Shown here: positions 42,656 through 56,866 of the stretch, piece by piece
How the letters are laid out: each line of letters begins with the position of its first letter
How positions within the stretch are numbered: position 1 is the stretch's first letter
Source: Gymnopus androsaceus JB14
Lineage: Eukaryota > Basidiomycota > Agaricomycetes > Agaricales > Omphalotaceae
Direction of reading: 5' to 3'
DNA length: 64,000 nt
Assembly: GCA_009733575.1 (NCBI GenBank)
Contig: ML769427.1
Coordinates: 1-64,000, forward strand
The notes under the pieces: generated by a model
What the model was told of the DNA's origin: nothing
The model's database searches: none
Seen by the model: the letters and a program-made list of their open reading frames with translations, nothing else
Translations under genes and position numbers: made by a program

Positions 42656-43668
42656 ATGCATCTCATCATTGGCACAGGAAAAGTTGGACTCCCGCTCTCT
42701 CAACTCTTTCATGCATCCAATATCCCTGCTCTCTCCACTAGCCTTGAAGAGGTTCCTTCCCCACTTACTGGCGTTACATTCGAATTGGAATGACCCCTCG
42801 ACGTTTAATAATCCCTTTTTTCATGCACAGGCGGCGTCGGACGTTATACAAAGTATCTTCATGACGCCTCCTCCGGTTGCTGATATGCTCCAAGCTATGA
42901 AACCTTTCATCGATTTCGCTGCCAAGGAAAAGGGCGTGAAGCGATTTATTCTCCTTAGCGCTAGCTTGGTGCCTCTGGGCGGCCCTGCTCATGGTTCAGT
43001 CCACAAGTATGTTTCGGAACTAGGAGTGGAGTATGCAGCGATTCGGCCTACGTGGTTCTTCCGTACGTGACTCTCATTGGTGCAATGTGTCCTTGCTACA
43101 AGAGTGCTAACCATTCTCTATTTCTGCAGAGAACTTTTCACCCTCCCCCTGGCTTCGTATTTTACGCCGACACCTACAAACGGTACCAGTCATATCCTCT
43201 ACAGGCTCCTCCAAAATCGGGTTCGTCGACGCGACGAGATATTGCAGAAGCTGCCTTCCGTGCCATGACCGATAAGGAACCGCTGAACGGATCATACATT
43301 GTGTATGGCCCCGAGCTGCTCACTTATGCGGATGCTAAGTCTCCTCAGGTTGCTTCAAGATGATTCCTCGACTTACTAACCCTGTTTCTTTCTTTCGTAG
43401 GTCGCCAAAATCCTCTCATCTGTAAGCTGGTCGATCTGTCACTCATCGCAACCTTTCTCGGAGCGAGTATAAAGAGCACGCCATGCGAGTTATGCCTGCG
43501 CCGGCTGCTGAAGCAATGGCCACACTCGGAGAGGCGGTTAAGGGTGGCGCTGAGGAGAGGCTTTTCCTTAACGGGCCTGCCGGAGAAAAGGAGAAGGAAG
43601 AAATTTGGAAGGGAAAAAGAACTTTCGAGAGTTACGCTGAAGAAATCAAGGATGTTTGGAAGAATTAA
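42656..43668 (+). pseudogene. NmrA-like/EasG-type dehydrogenase, copy C, heavily frameshifted
   Basis: It is collinear with copy A but carries at least five small lesions. Exon 1 (42656-43062) has an extra A near 42783 and one codon fewer. Exon 2 (from about 43131) has extra bases near 43138, 43172 and 43232. The intron-2 donor reads GATGCTAAGT instead of GATGTAAGT. Exon 3 (from about 43401) has further changes and ends with TAA at 43666-43668. Preserved pieces include FIDFAAKEKGVKRF, AAIRPTWFF and GPELLTYA. This copy is a pseudogene whatever the sequencing quality. Confidence 0.88.
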
Positions 43669-44435
43669 TCATGCACCATCACCGAATACAAAAACTGCAT
43701 CCTAGGATCAATTTCAACGCCATTAAAACCGCAGGCAGGCCTTTGTGAGTTGTAAATATATAAATAAAAGTATAGATGACTAGAAAATTATACAAAAGCA
43801 TAGTGGAAAATCGGCGGGGTGACAAATAGATAACAGTGTGTAAATCCAGGGATTGAAGCAAAAGAAAGACAGGGATGCGATGAACACCTCGTCTTTGCTA
43901 ACTGCGATTAATAATGACAGCGAGGACGGCAAACAAACAAACGAAACATAAACAGGGATACGACAACTGCGATTGACAGTACTTGAGGGCCGCAACAAAC
44001 CAGATTCATCTTGTTCGATTCCGCGATTAACACCTGGCATCACAAGGGCCAGTATGTATTCTACTCCTATTTGCCACCAGAGGGGTAGATAGAATGGAGT
44101 AGAATATAAATTATACGAAAGTAGTTACCGCCGGCGCCTGGAAATGAAGAGTCAGTCAAATGGGAATAAGAGCATCCACATGAAATCCGAATCCCTAAAT
44201 CCGAGTTTCTAGATCTTGACAACCAAGAAAGGTCGAATGCAAACGCGAAAAGAGACAGCAGTACCAATAATCAATACTCTCGGCACCAAGTCCCAATTAA
44301 CTCCGACAGCACGCTCGCTGCTTTCACTATCCCCGTAGCGTCCTCCGACCTACGTCCGTATTGAGACAAGTCAAAGAGAGATAGTGATTGTTGCAGAGAT
44401 GAAGCTCGGTGGCTCAAGAATGCGGCAAAGAATAA
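43669..44435. other. Intergenic, no gene seen
   Basis: No supported feature between copy C and the F-box-like gene. Confidence 0.45.
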
Positions 44436-45375
44436 TTATGTGGCCTTTAACGTCTTCTGTAACTCGACAATCCTCTCTGCGGCTTCCCATACCGTTGACC
44501 CTCCATCAGGCCTTGCCCAAGCTTCCATAAACGCATCTGGAATACTGGGTGCAGAATGCCACGAAGTAGAGATCGCGTAGTCCGCGTCCAACTTGATATG
44601 CAACGGATCCGACCTTGCACTATGATACACAAAGCGACCGGCAATATCCTTATTTTTAAACCACATGTCTACAATGTCCGTCGCATCTGAGAGGAAAGTG
44701 ATACAAACTTCCAACGAAGCCGGAAGTGTAGGCTGGATATGCAGAAGATGAGAGATCTTAGCAAGCCATATAGCAAGATGCGTAGTCCTTCGGAATGCTG
44801 CCAGATGCCTAAATTCGTCAGGGAACAACAAGTGGGCTGTGATGTCGACATGGGTGAGATATTTGGCGATGTGATAGTTTGAACCAGTTCTATCGAAATC
44901 AAAGTTGGATAAAGAGCAACAGATGCGAATTAAGAATGGTCCGCCGTGTTGCAACGCATCATTGATGCAAAAAAGTTTCCAGGATGGCAAACAGAAGGAT
45001 AGGCTGCGCATCTCGCTGCATGCGGAAAAGATGAACGCCAGATCCTCCAAGTCGATCTTGGGTTCGTGTATGAAGCAGATTGATTTGACCTTGGATCGGA
45101 AAAAGGACCCAGGTTTGATTCCTGAAAGCAAAGTTCGAATAAAGTATCGAGCCTGGTCCCTGCCCAGGACAACGTTTCGGTAGATGTGGGCATCAATGCT
45201 AGGTGCCAAATCAGAGATGTTAATTATCAAAGACGCGTCGAGCGATTTCAACTAACTAGGGATTGAGGCTTTTCGACAACGTAGCAAGTTGAGATGCAAG
45301 CCGCATCTCTGAATCCAGAAGATGGTCAAGAATGAGGGCTATGAGCTCCAAGGGTAATGGAGGAAGAACAAACAT
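44436..45375 (-). CDS. F-box-like protein, 293 aa
   Basis: Two exons, 45375-45257 and 45198-44436, are joined by a 58-nt intron (GTTAGT...CCTAG) in frame. The N-terminus FVLPPLPLELIALILDHLLD is an F-box-type helix, followed by SKSLNPYIDAHIYRNVVLG, a phrase common in agaricomycete F-box/LRR-like proteins. The rest (DLAFIFSACSEMRSLSF, LTHVDITAHLLFP) looks like degenerate leucine-rich repeats. Such proteins usually act as substrate adaptors of SCF ubiquitin ligases; the target is unknown. The start codon was chosen because the F-box begins right after it. The gene is divergent from the next F-box-like gene, with 178 bp between start codons. Confidence 0.75.
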
Positions 45376-45553
45376 GATGAGTTCGAAGTAGCGCGCGCTT
45401 GACTTTGCTTTCCCCCAAAACCCATCATTACTGAAGTCCTTTTGCTGCTTTTCCCCGGTCCTCTTCGATGCTCTTCCTTCTATCGATATAAAGGTCAAAT
45501 ATATATTTATATTTATCATCAACTTCTATCTAATTCATCCCAGCGTAACAAAA

Positions 45554-46974
45554 ATGGACCCGCTGCCCTCAGATAACGATCTACTGCAGTTGAACTACGA
45601 AAAACACCTCGCTAGAAATCGATTGAATGATATCCCTCAATCAGACATTGAGCGATCGCAACTTCGCGCTCTCATAGATGTCACCGCCAATGAACTTCAG
45701 GAATGTGACGAGAACGACGCACGCTTGGCGGAGCGACGGATCCTGCTGGCGAAAACTCTCGAGTTACAAAAATCCCTACTCTCCTCCATACGGCAACTTC
45801 CTTACGAAATCTTGGAACAAATCTTTACCTTGGCCACTTTCGATTCCAATTGGGAGTTTAATACGTCTGGCCCTTACATTCGATTCGGCAGTGAATCCAT
45901 CGAAACAAAACCAAAACTAACTGGGGCAATCTTCGTGCTGACGTGGGTCTGCTATCGGTGGAGAAACCACGTTCTTTCGCGACATTTCCTTTGGTCCTAC
46001 ATGAGGCTTTCTCTAATGACCGTCCATGACGTTTTCGATGCTGAAGGCCTGGTAAAAGAATGCATTATGCGTTCAAGGCTTTCACCTATACACCTTGTCA
46101 TGGATATACGGAAGAATGCTATTCTTCCTCTTATTCCTCACCAAGTCACTGTTTTAGACACTGTGACGGAACATCTGGGCAGATGGAAATCTTTTGAAAT
46201 CCGGGTCGACAGTTCCGAAGCTCTGCACTATGTTCTTGACAAAGTAGAGCAGGTTTGGTCCCAGACCTACTTTCATCTCCTGGAGTCTTTCGCACTTCAT
46301 TATGAAGGTTCTGTCGATACCCACTTCTTTCATCCGGAAGGTCATTCCTCTCTTGCCCCCGACTGCATACGTTGGGGATCACATATCTCGATCCCGCCGA
46401 TAGGATAGACCTAGCAAAGTTAACCACGCTGGAAATCATGAGCGAATATGTTGGTAGCACTTTCGCAATCTTGCTCAAGACCTGTCCACTGTTGGAGAAC
46501 TGTATTATATGGGGTTTCGCGGACCTGTTTGAAGAATACAGGTATCCATCCATTCCCAACGTTCATCATATCCACCTCAAACGGTTGAGCATTCGGTGGT
46601 TTTGCGATTGCGCATATTCTGCTGGTGTCTGGCATGCCGCTCGCTTGCCCAACCTTACTCATCTATCGGTTTGGTTCGCAGATGAGGCTGAAGACATGGA
46701 CGATGAGGAACTAGCCTTTCGAAATGCAAAGGTGCCAGCCATGTTTGACGAATTGAAACAAATGATCCTGCATTCACAGTGCGTGCTAAAGGAAGTTTCT
46801 TTGGACCGGAATGGTTACCTTGGGTCACCTCAGAACGCTGATGTCGTGAGGTCTTTTTTCAAAGATCTACCTCTCGCTTTTGAATCCAGCAGCTGCTTTT
46901 TGGATGGTCAATCTTATGAAGAGTCGACGTTTTTGGGACAAGAGGACTCCTCGGAATCGGAAGTTGACGAATGA
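45554..46974 (+). CDS. F-box-like protein with one apparent frameshift
   Basis: The first frame (45554-46405) starts with a helical region (LRALIDVTANELQECDEN) and has the F-box-like domain near residues 78-135: IRQLPYEILEQIFTLA ... LTWVCYRWRNHVLS. The second frame, from about 46372 to TGA at 46974, continues the leucine-rich part (LAKLTTLEIMSEYVGS, LPNLTHLSVWF) and ends in an acidic tail. A single missing base near 46371 would join the two into about 470 residues. No intron signals fit. It is a typical agaricomycete F-box gene family member; the partner substrate is unknown. Confidence 0.75.
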
Positions 46975-47564
46975 AGCTGGATTTCATCTGGGGACAACCA
47001 TGGCCTTCATTCCGTTATTCAACATATGCGATTATTTTTGTGCCTCTTTTCAATAATTTGTTATCATGCTTGCTGCGATGTAGGCCATAGCTAGATATAT
47101 TAGTTCCTACTTGGCCCTGTTTAGTTCCAGTAACGAGCAGGTTTATTTCTTCGAACTGGTAGTGGTACGAAATATCTCATGAAAGGGTGATCAGAGCGTA
47201 GTACTAGTTAGTGGACGTGAGCGTCGACTGTGGTCCAACGCGTAGTACGCAAAAGAAGATGTTGAGAAAAAGAAACAAGCTCGTCCATGATTATCCTCCC
47301 TGACTGGGGGGCTCGAACGCTCGGCGCGACCGGTGGATAAACTGTAAAGAACAAGCGCATATACCCAAACACTATACCAGGGCTACTACCGCTACGCGGT
47401 TGGACTACTCATAGCGCGCTCTGGAGATTTTTGTCCGTGAGATTCAATGAGCGAAATTGTGAAGATTATTATAGATGTTAGGTTAACAAGACTAAGTTTA
47501 TCGCCATCCTTCACGATCATATAATGTAACGCCTTCATCGCTATTGCACTCTCCAACAGGGCTT
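46975..47564. other. Intergenic; contains a weak tRNA-like segment
   Basis: Apart from the tRNA-like stretch at 47295-47384, no feature is seen. Confidence 0.4.
47295..47384 (-). tRNA. tRNA-like segment, possibly a degenerate or intron-containing tRNA
   Basis: The minus strand reads CCCTGGTATAGTG near the 5' side (A-box-like) and GTTCGAGCCCC near the 3' side (B-box-like), then TCAGGGA, which could pair with a CCCTG start. The length of about 90 nt would allow a short intron. Stem pairing is imperfect and the anticodon cannot be assigned with confidence. It may be a chance match or a relic. Confidence 0.25.
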
Positions 47565-48229
47565 CTAACAGGTCACGTCGGTAGAAATCTGGGCCAACGC
47601 GTAACTCCCAAACTCCTGCGGTTCTCCTGCTTCCCAGGCAAACTGAGGAAAAGACGTGAAGCGTGATCAGATTAAGTAGTCTAGAAACCTTAGAAGCAGT
47701 TTAAAAGCTTACAATATCTCCAGGTGAAGCCCATACACCAGTCGGAATCTACAAGCACAAAAACAATAAGAGACGATTCCAAGGGAATACGAATTAAAAT
47801 TGGACGAACCGAGGGGACAATAGCCTCAAGCTGGCCATTAACAAGCTCAAACGCATTAGTCAACGTTCCTTCCGGGAGAGCCACAGTGCCGTTGACCCAT
47901 GTCAAAGTATATGCCGACGCATCGTCGTTGGGAATAAGTGCTAATGTCGAGAGAGCGACAATGCTAGGACACGTCGCGGTAACCGTCGTTCCGTCCAAAA
48001 CTGCAGAGACTTGGTACTCGGTGTAGTCGACGCCATTGAATTCGAAACCAATGGTCATTTCGTAGCCATAAGTGCCAGGAACGAAAAGGAGAAATTCGCC
48101 CGTTGAACCACCGCCAGTAGGAGAGTCGAAATAAGTGTACTTCAAGCTGAAGTCGGTTTGAGCGCGGACTGGGGCGCTGAGGAAAAAGAGAGCAGTGGTG
48201 AGGAGGGAAGAGACCGTTAGCTTAACCAT
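47565..48229 (-). CDS. Small secreted protein, 177 aa
   Basis: Three exons, 48229-47810, 47748-47713 (36 nt) and 47642-47565, with canonical introns, give 177 residues. The N-terminus MVKLTVSSLLTTALFFLSAP is a clear signal peptide, with likely cleavage after VRA. The mature part is acidic, rich in T, G and aromatic residues (KYTYFDSPTGGGSTGEF), with few cysteines, one near TCPSI and one at the C-terminus. I do not recognise a domain. It is probably extracellular. It is divergent from RAD4, with about 500 bp between start codons. Confidence 0.8.
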
Positions 48230-48734
48230 GATGATGTGGAGAGCAGGTAAAATGGAACAGAAGCGTGAAATTTCGTCTGTTTAAATACTGTGTCTTTGAA
48301 TACTTAAATGAATATCAGGAAAACGTTATTGACAACAATCGTGCTGGATATTGGCTAAACTTGGACTGGTTTGCGGGGATGTTATCCCGTACTTGAAAGG
48401 GCATGGGCACGGGCACGGGCAGAGCACTGCGGAAGAGGAAACATGAAAACGAGATGATGCATGATACTTGCTATATAGGTATTGCTATATAAGTATTGCC
48501 GATTTTTCCTTCAAAAGCCCACTCTACTTCTAGATACCTTCAACACGGACTCGTCCTTCCGAGTCCGAAGCCGAGTCGGCCTGGGCGTACGATTGTTCTA
48601 GCTCTTACAATACTCGAGCAGTTTCGCCGAGTTGAATTCCATGAATGGGTGCCCCACGCGCAGGCGCCAATTCGATGAGTCAAAATATGCGTCAGCGGTC
48701 GCGCTCTTCGTCTCTTTCTCCCACTATCTAATTT

Positions 48735-51700
48735 ATGTCTTCTCCCTTTGATGACGACGAGCTGGCCCCTTTACTCACTGTCAATGGTGATGAGGATGAT
48801 ACTGACGATGATCTTGACTGGGAAGAGGTCCACGTTCCTGAGGAAGAGGCGGAGCAAGAGCCTGCACCGCTGAGGATCGTGTCTGAGGACTGATAATGAA
48901 GAGCCAGTAAAGTGAGTACTAGTCTAGTCGGACTGTGTACCTCAATTGATCTAGTCGCAGAAAAAAATCAAACGCAATGAGCCATGCTGAACGAATGCTC
49001 CGAATAGACTGCCACAAAATTCATACCGTTTTGCTGCTTATGAATGCGCGCATACGAAACAAGTGGTTAAACGATGAATTACTGCATGCTCGACTACTTC
49101 TCGCTCACTCCTCTTGCTTTGCAAAATGCTTTCGCGATGATACATTCGTCTCGAGTGCCGGACGCTGCTCTCAGAGGGCGCATGTTCGAGAACGCAGTTA
49201 CGCAGCTGGCAGAGTGGTGGTCCCAGGAGTTCTTTCAAGTCACAACCGAGGGTCATATCCGGAATAACACCTTTGATATTATGAAGGCCAGTTTGGGCAC
49301 TTTGGTTCCTGGTTTCACAGAGCAGTTCGAATTGGTTGTCAGTCCCCCAGAAATTCAGACGGACAATCGGTTCAAGACGAGTCGACCATATAAACCTAAA
49401 CCAAGGCCCAAGGAGACACAAAAGATTGACTTAAACACTCCCTCACTCATCGATGCCACTGATATTGACCTCCTCGAAGATATTCTCGACAACTCACTTG
49501 AACCCATTAAATCACCAAAGTCTCTCATGAAGCACGCTTTGATGCAGTCCGGCTCGCGAGACACGTCTGCCCAGCTGTTTACTGCTCTTTGTCGTGCTCT
49601 CGCTATACCGACAAGGTTGATAGTGAGCCTGCAGAGTGTACCTTGGAAGGCGGCGGTTGGGAGGGAGGCAAAGAAGTACCCTAGGAAGGCTAAGGGTAAA
49701 GGCAAAGAAAAAGAGGTTCTAGAAGACGTAGAATCTGCTCCGTCAGTGGATAGCCGCTTCAGCAGCGCAGGACCAGGGCAACGACCCGATGGTGCGCCCG
49801 TCGAGAAGAGCGAGAAAGCTAAAGGGAAGGAGAAAGCGAAACCACCAATCAAGCTCCGGAAATCCAAGAGTAAAGGCAATGTCTTAGGCAGCGCGAGTAC
49901 TCCCACTACACCGAAAAAACGCAAGCACGACGGTACGTTCGTTTGACTGGTAGTACTACGGAATCTCATCCTTGAACTGGCTCCAGATCCCTGCTTCTCC
50001 GCGCCGACCTTCTGGACTGAAGTCTTCTCTAAACCTGATTCTCGTTGGATACCTGTCGATCCGATACGAGGGTTCGTCAACAAGCGGCACGTATTCGATC
50101 CTTCTCAGACAACATCGTCAAGTATGGCGTCTTCAGGAGACAATCGGCTCGTCTACGTTCTTGCCTTTGAAGAGGACAGTTATGCGAGAGATGTGACGAG
50201 GAGGTATGCCCGGGAGTTTGCAGCCAAGGTTGCTAAGGTCCAGGGAGGGAGCACTGCCAACTTGAAGGCAAGGGTGCAGTGGTGGGAACACGTACTGGGG
50301 CTTGTAACAAGGCCTTTTAGATTGGTGAGCTCTCATCAAGAAATCCCAGTGATATTTAATAATTGATAATCTTATAGAACAGAGACGACATTGAAGACGA
50401 TGAACTGGAGACCGCACAGTTAATGGAAGGGATGCCGACGAGTATAACGGGGTTTAAAGATCATCCATTGTACGTTCGTTTGTCTCCTATCTTGCTGTTT
50501 TTCTCTGTCGTTCGCTCTTTTGTACATTTTGATTAATCGGTATGTGCACTTAGATATGTTCTCACTCGGCACCTCAAGCAACACGAAACCATCCACCCAC
50601 CTCCCGCGCCAGCTATCGGCATCGTCCACGTCTCACTTCCGTGGAGTTGGTTCCTTGAACTCCTGAGCTAGGTGTGGTGAATTCGATTCTTCTACCTCGT
50701 TTAATTACTTACGCTTCCTTCCTATCCTATCTAGGCAAGTTCCGTGGTGAACCTGTCTATCCTCGTTCCGCTGTCGTCTCTTTGAAGACCCCAGAAAACT
50801 GGCTACGGAGCGAAGGGAGAAGAATTCGCGAGGGGGAGGTGCCGATGAAGCATGTAAAGCTACGGGCAAGTACGGTTGGGAGAAGGAGGGAAGTGGAGAT
50901 TCTGAAAGAGGGGATGAGGGAGGCACAGGAAAAGCAGACCAACGAGGTTGGTGAGGGTAATGACGACGGCGAAGCTGGTGTTATCGGTATCCACGTCGAT
51001 GAGCTTGATGCAGGAGGTGTAGCAGGAGGGGCAGGAGGCGAGGTTATGCAAGGTCTATATGCAAGACATCAGACTGAGCTATATGTTCCGGATCCTGTAG
51101 TTGATGTGAGTGAGCGCTCAAGAGCGCTTTCCTCAACCTCCACCTATTGATCTAATATCCGTTCTTTCACGTAGGGTATCGTACCGAAGAATCAGTTTGG
51201 GAACATTGATCTGTATGTGAAGACGATGTTACCGAAGGGAGCGGTACACTTGCCTTGTTAGTTCAAGTCTTTGCTATGTTCTTTCTTTTCGCTCACTCCT
51301 ACCTCTCAGTCAGAGGCATATCGAAAATTGCTCGGAAACTGCAGATTGATTTCGCTGAAGCTGTGGTAAGTTACATTCTCATGTCCCCGTACTGGCTTTA
51401 ACACTCTACATAGATTGGCTTCGAGTTCCGAAAACGAAAGGCTACTCCTGTGCTGGAGGGTATCGTCGTTGCGGCTGAGAATGAGGAGGTTTTAATTGCG
51501 GTATGTGAAGTGCTTTGGGGGTTCATCGCTCATTATTCAACGTCGTATCGTTCGTCATACAGGCATTCCTCGAAGCGGAACAAGAAGCTGAAGAGAAGGC
51601 ACGACTCAAAAAAGAAGAACGCGTTCTTAAGCAATGGTCTCGGCTTGTACATGGGTTGAGGATACGGGAAAGGCTGCAGAAGCAGTACGCTGATCGAGCG

Positions 51701-52686
51701 GATCCTGACGGCGCAGGAGGCCCAAGCAGTAGCGGCAAGAAAAAGAAAAAGGTCAACAACGATGTAACAAGTCACACGCGGAAAAACGGAGAACAACCGC
51801 TGTCGGTCGAGGACTCCAATGTCAACAAGGACGACGACCATGGCGATCGTACGAGCCAAGGCATTCACACTGGCGCTGGATTTCTTGTCGAAGCAGGAGA
51901 TGTCGTTCACCACTACCAACTACCAAAAGTTCCGAAACTCGATGATGATCTTGTCGAGCACCCCAACAGGGCTGGGTCCTCTCGAAGTCGAATTCACAAC
52001 AAGTCGAAATCAGGCGTTCACGCTGATCCGGCGGCTACTGGTGATGGTGGCGGTATCCCTCTCCCTGACTTTGAGACGTATGATATCGACATGGTGCCCA
52101 TGGACCGTGAGGGTCTAAACGATTCGCCCCTTGGTACGGGAACAACTACACCATCTTTGGCAGCTCCCAAAACCATGCAAGAACTTGCTGACGACGCTGC
52201 CCGTGCTCTCGCTCCCGCATCTGACTCGGATATCGCGGAAATCCAGGACCCTGAGCCAGACAACCACTCTCCTTCGAAGATTAAGGTAGCTGCCAGCGGT
52301 TCCGGATCTGGCTCACGACCGACAAGGAATAAGCGAGGTGTCTCCGCCGCCGCCACTGCCACTATCGTATCAGCTAGTGCTCAGGGAGGGATGACAAGGA
52401 GCACGAGGTCTGGCAGATCCGAGTTGGAGAAAGAAACGCAGATAAAGACAATACATCTAAATGGTGCTAAAATGCCGCCGGCTTCCACACGTCGACAATC
52501 GACACGGAAGCGCAAGGGGCGAGACGATGAGGATAAGGACATGGAGGAAACGAAACCTTCGCCTACTAAACGAGGTCGTCGAGGGAAAGCAGTCGAAGCA
52601 GGACGCCTTCTGTATCTACTAGAGTCCTTCGTCCTCGAAAGAGCAAAGTGCAGATGGACGAAGGACAAGAAACCGAAGAGGACTAG
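48735..52686 (+). CDS. RAD4: DNA repair protein RAD4/XPC, with several apparent indels
   Basis: XPC/Rad4 recognises helix-distorting damage in global-genome nucleotide excision repair, together with Rad23. The order is: acidic N-terminus, IDCHKIHTVLLLMNARIRNKW, transglutaminase-like fold (SAQLFTALCRALAIPTRL), WTEVF and RWIPVDPIRGFV, then BHD1-BHD3 (HPLYVLTRHL, GEPVYPRSAVVSLKTPENW, FGNIDLYVKTMLPKGAVH, GISKIARKLQIDFAEAV) and a basic tail. About ten exons: starts at 48735, 48961, 49987, 50378, 50554, 50735, 51175, 51310, 51414 and 51563. Single-base frame changes are needed near 48890, 49100, 50650 and 52605; after the last, the frame ends at 52686 rather than 52729. Since the gene is conserved and otherwise complete, consensus error is my preferred explanation. 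Confidence 0.9.
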
Positions 52687-52874
52687 GCGTGCAGATGAGA
52701 GGGACGAGTATTCTCGTTCCTCGATTTGAAAAGGTTTTGATACTGTAACTTATCTTTTCACTAATTACTTTACCTACATACCAGCGTTAGACACGATTGA
52801 AAAACTACATCTGTATCAATACTGTAAACATTTGTAGTATACACAGGGCATCAATGAAAATGTATATACCATGT

Positions 52875-54962
<2,088 letters not shown>

Positions 54963-55389
54963 GGTGGAGTAACTCAGAGTTTCGTTTCCGAACAAGTCCG
55001 CTCCCGCTTGACTATATGGTAGCGAAAAGATCCTGAAAATATGGCAGGATCTTTTGAAGATCTGTTTTTTTTTTTGTGATCTAGGTATGGGTTCTTGATT
55101 AGGATAGTGCTGATGCAGGCTAAGGGGGTTTGGGGGGCAGTGCAAAGCGATTCCAATGGACAGATTAATGAAGGTAGCTGTAGATGGAAGGAGAGTTTGG
55201 GCTAAGCAATATATTTTTGACATCAAAAATAACTCCGTAAGTAAATTCAAACTGTGGCTGTAGCTGAGATTTCAATCGCGAACAGATTTGAATGGACGGC
55301 CTTATAATTAGTAGATCTCTTCACAAATGTCCTCAGGTCCCCTCTAAGCGCCACCCTCTCTTTCCCGTACTCCCATCTACTTTGAATCT

Positions 55390-56866
55390 ATGGAGTCCAA
55401 TAGTACGAACAGTGTCCCTTGCGTTTCCTTCAGTAAGCTGCTTCATTTTTGCCTGATTCCCTCAGCTTATCCTTCCTCCTTTCCAGTTGGAATAGTTGAC
55501 TTTTCCCAAGAGGCATGCGTTTTCCCTATTCACAGCAGCCTATTTTCCTAATTTGGTTCAGGCAAGATGGCTGTACATGACAGAGTCTGTTTCCGAACTT
55601 CTTGGTGTGTCGAGAGCGCTTTTCCTTCGCTCCTATAGCTTATATTTCCAGGATATGAACCACATGAACTGCGAGGTAGACCGAGTCTCGAGCTCGTGCA
55701 TCCAGACGAAATGTCCCGTGTACGCAAATTACACTAGTACGTTTCTGGCTCTTCAGCCGCTCTCGCTTCTCTGACTTGACATCGACGTTGCTAGCGATAC
55801 TATAAAACAAGACAAGGCCGCGTGCCTCGTATACTTGCGCATGAAGCATAAAGATCCTTACAAGGGTTACATACTTTGCGGAGTGGTCCGTATTCATCTC
55901 AAAATCTTCGTTCCAAATACTTATTCGCGCCCATACAGTCGCGGTTCGTTCTTTTTCCTTTCCTAGGTCTAGCCCCAAGTCTCAATCTTTCGGCAGAACC
56001 ATTGTACACAATGTAACAGTCGGTAGCGTCAGCTTCGCCAGCACCGGGTCCAAGGCTCTTCACAACGCTTCGACTGCTCAGGAAATAACGGTCATCAGTC
56101 CAAATCCAGAGTTCCAGTTTCGCGTGAGTGGGATTTTTCTTTCCAAATCCTCTTGTGCTCATATACCCAAAGCGTTGGGGCGATCCGTCACCGATGCCTC
56201 CGAGTTACATTCCTCGCAGTCTTCGAATAGCTCTGCCCGACGATCGTGAATCATCTTGTACCCCAGAGCCAGAGGAGGAATCACAATTCTCATACGACCC
56301 ACTCCCCTCTCAATCATTCCGCACTTGCTTAATACTGGATCGTTTTTCTATGCACAATACGATCATGTACTGCTCCAACGATCTTTTGATTACTGCAAAC
56401 AAGGTCGAAAACCGTCCATTTTTCGACTTTGTTTCCAAGAAGGATGAAGATAACGTCCGGTCTTTCATTGATGTTGTCAAAGGCTGGGGTGTAAATGAAC
56501 GAGGGCAGCCCAGTGATGGCGGATTTGGCTTTGGGGGGTTCCCGTTGCTGCCGGAGGGCCGAGACTATCTGTATGTCCTCTCAATTTCTGGTCTGTCTTT
56601 TTTATTGATTCTGTCGTTTTCGCAGCCATGATCAGCCTACACCCTCGCCTCCTGCTGCTCCTGTGCGACAACGTTACGGGTCACAGTCCCACTCTCGAGC
56701 AAAATCGGCGAAATCTCATGCACACACCGTGAAGAATGGTTTGTCTCATGTGTCGGCGTCGTCGCGCGCTGCCAAGACTACGGGCGAAAGCGAGACGTTC
56801 ACTGTCGATGCCATCTTTTCCGCGCATTCTGACGGTATCCTTGTCATCCTACGACGGGCGACCTGA
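55390..56866 (+). CDS. PAS-domain protein, eight exons
   Basis: Exons: 55390-55432, 55487-55512, 55562-55604, 55652-55736, 55795-55889, 55997-56123, 56173-56570 and 56626-56866. The product of about 350 residues has a PAS-type fold near the N-terminus: ARWLYMTESVSELLGYEP, then LELVHPDEMSRVRKLHYD and a YLRMKHKDPYKGYILCGVV block. A second PAS-like part follows (FRTCLILDRFSMHNTIMYC ... FFDFVSKKDEDNVRSFIDV). It ends in a basic/serine-rich tail with SAHSDGILVILRRAT. PAS proteins sense ligands, redox state or light, or mediate dimerisation; no output domain is seen here. Intron 2 uses a GC donor. The junction of exons 5 and 6 is one base short, which suggests a missing G at about 55996. Confidence 0.8.
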
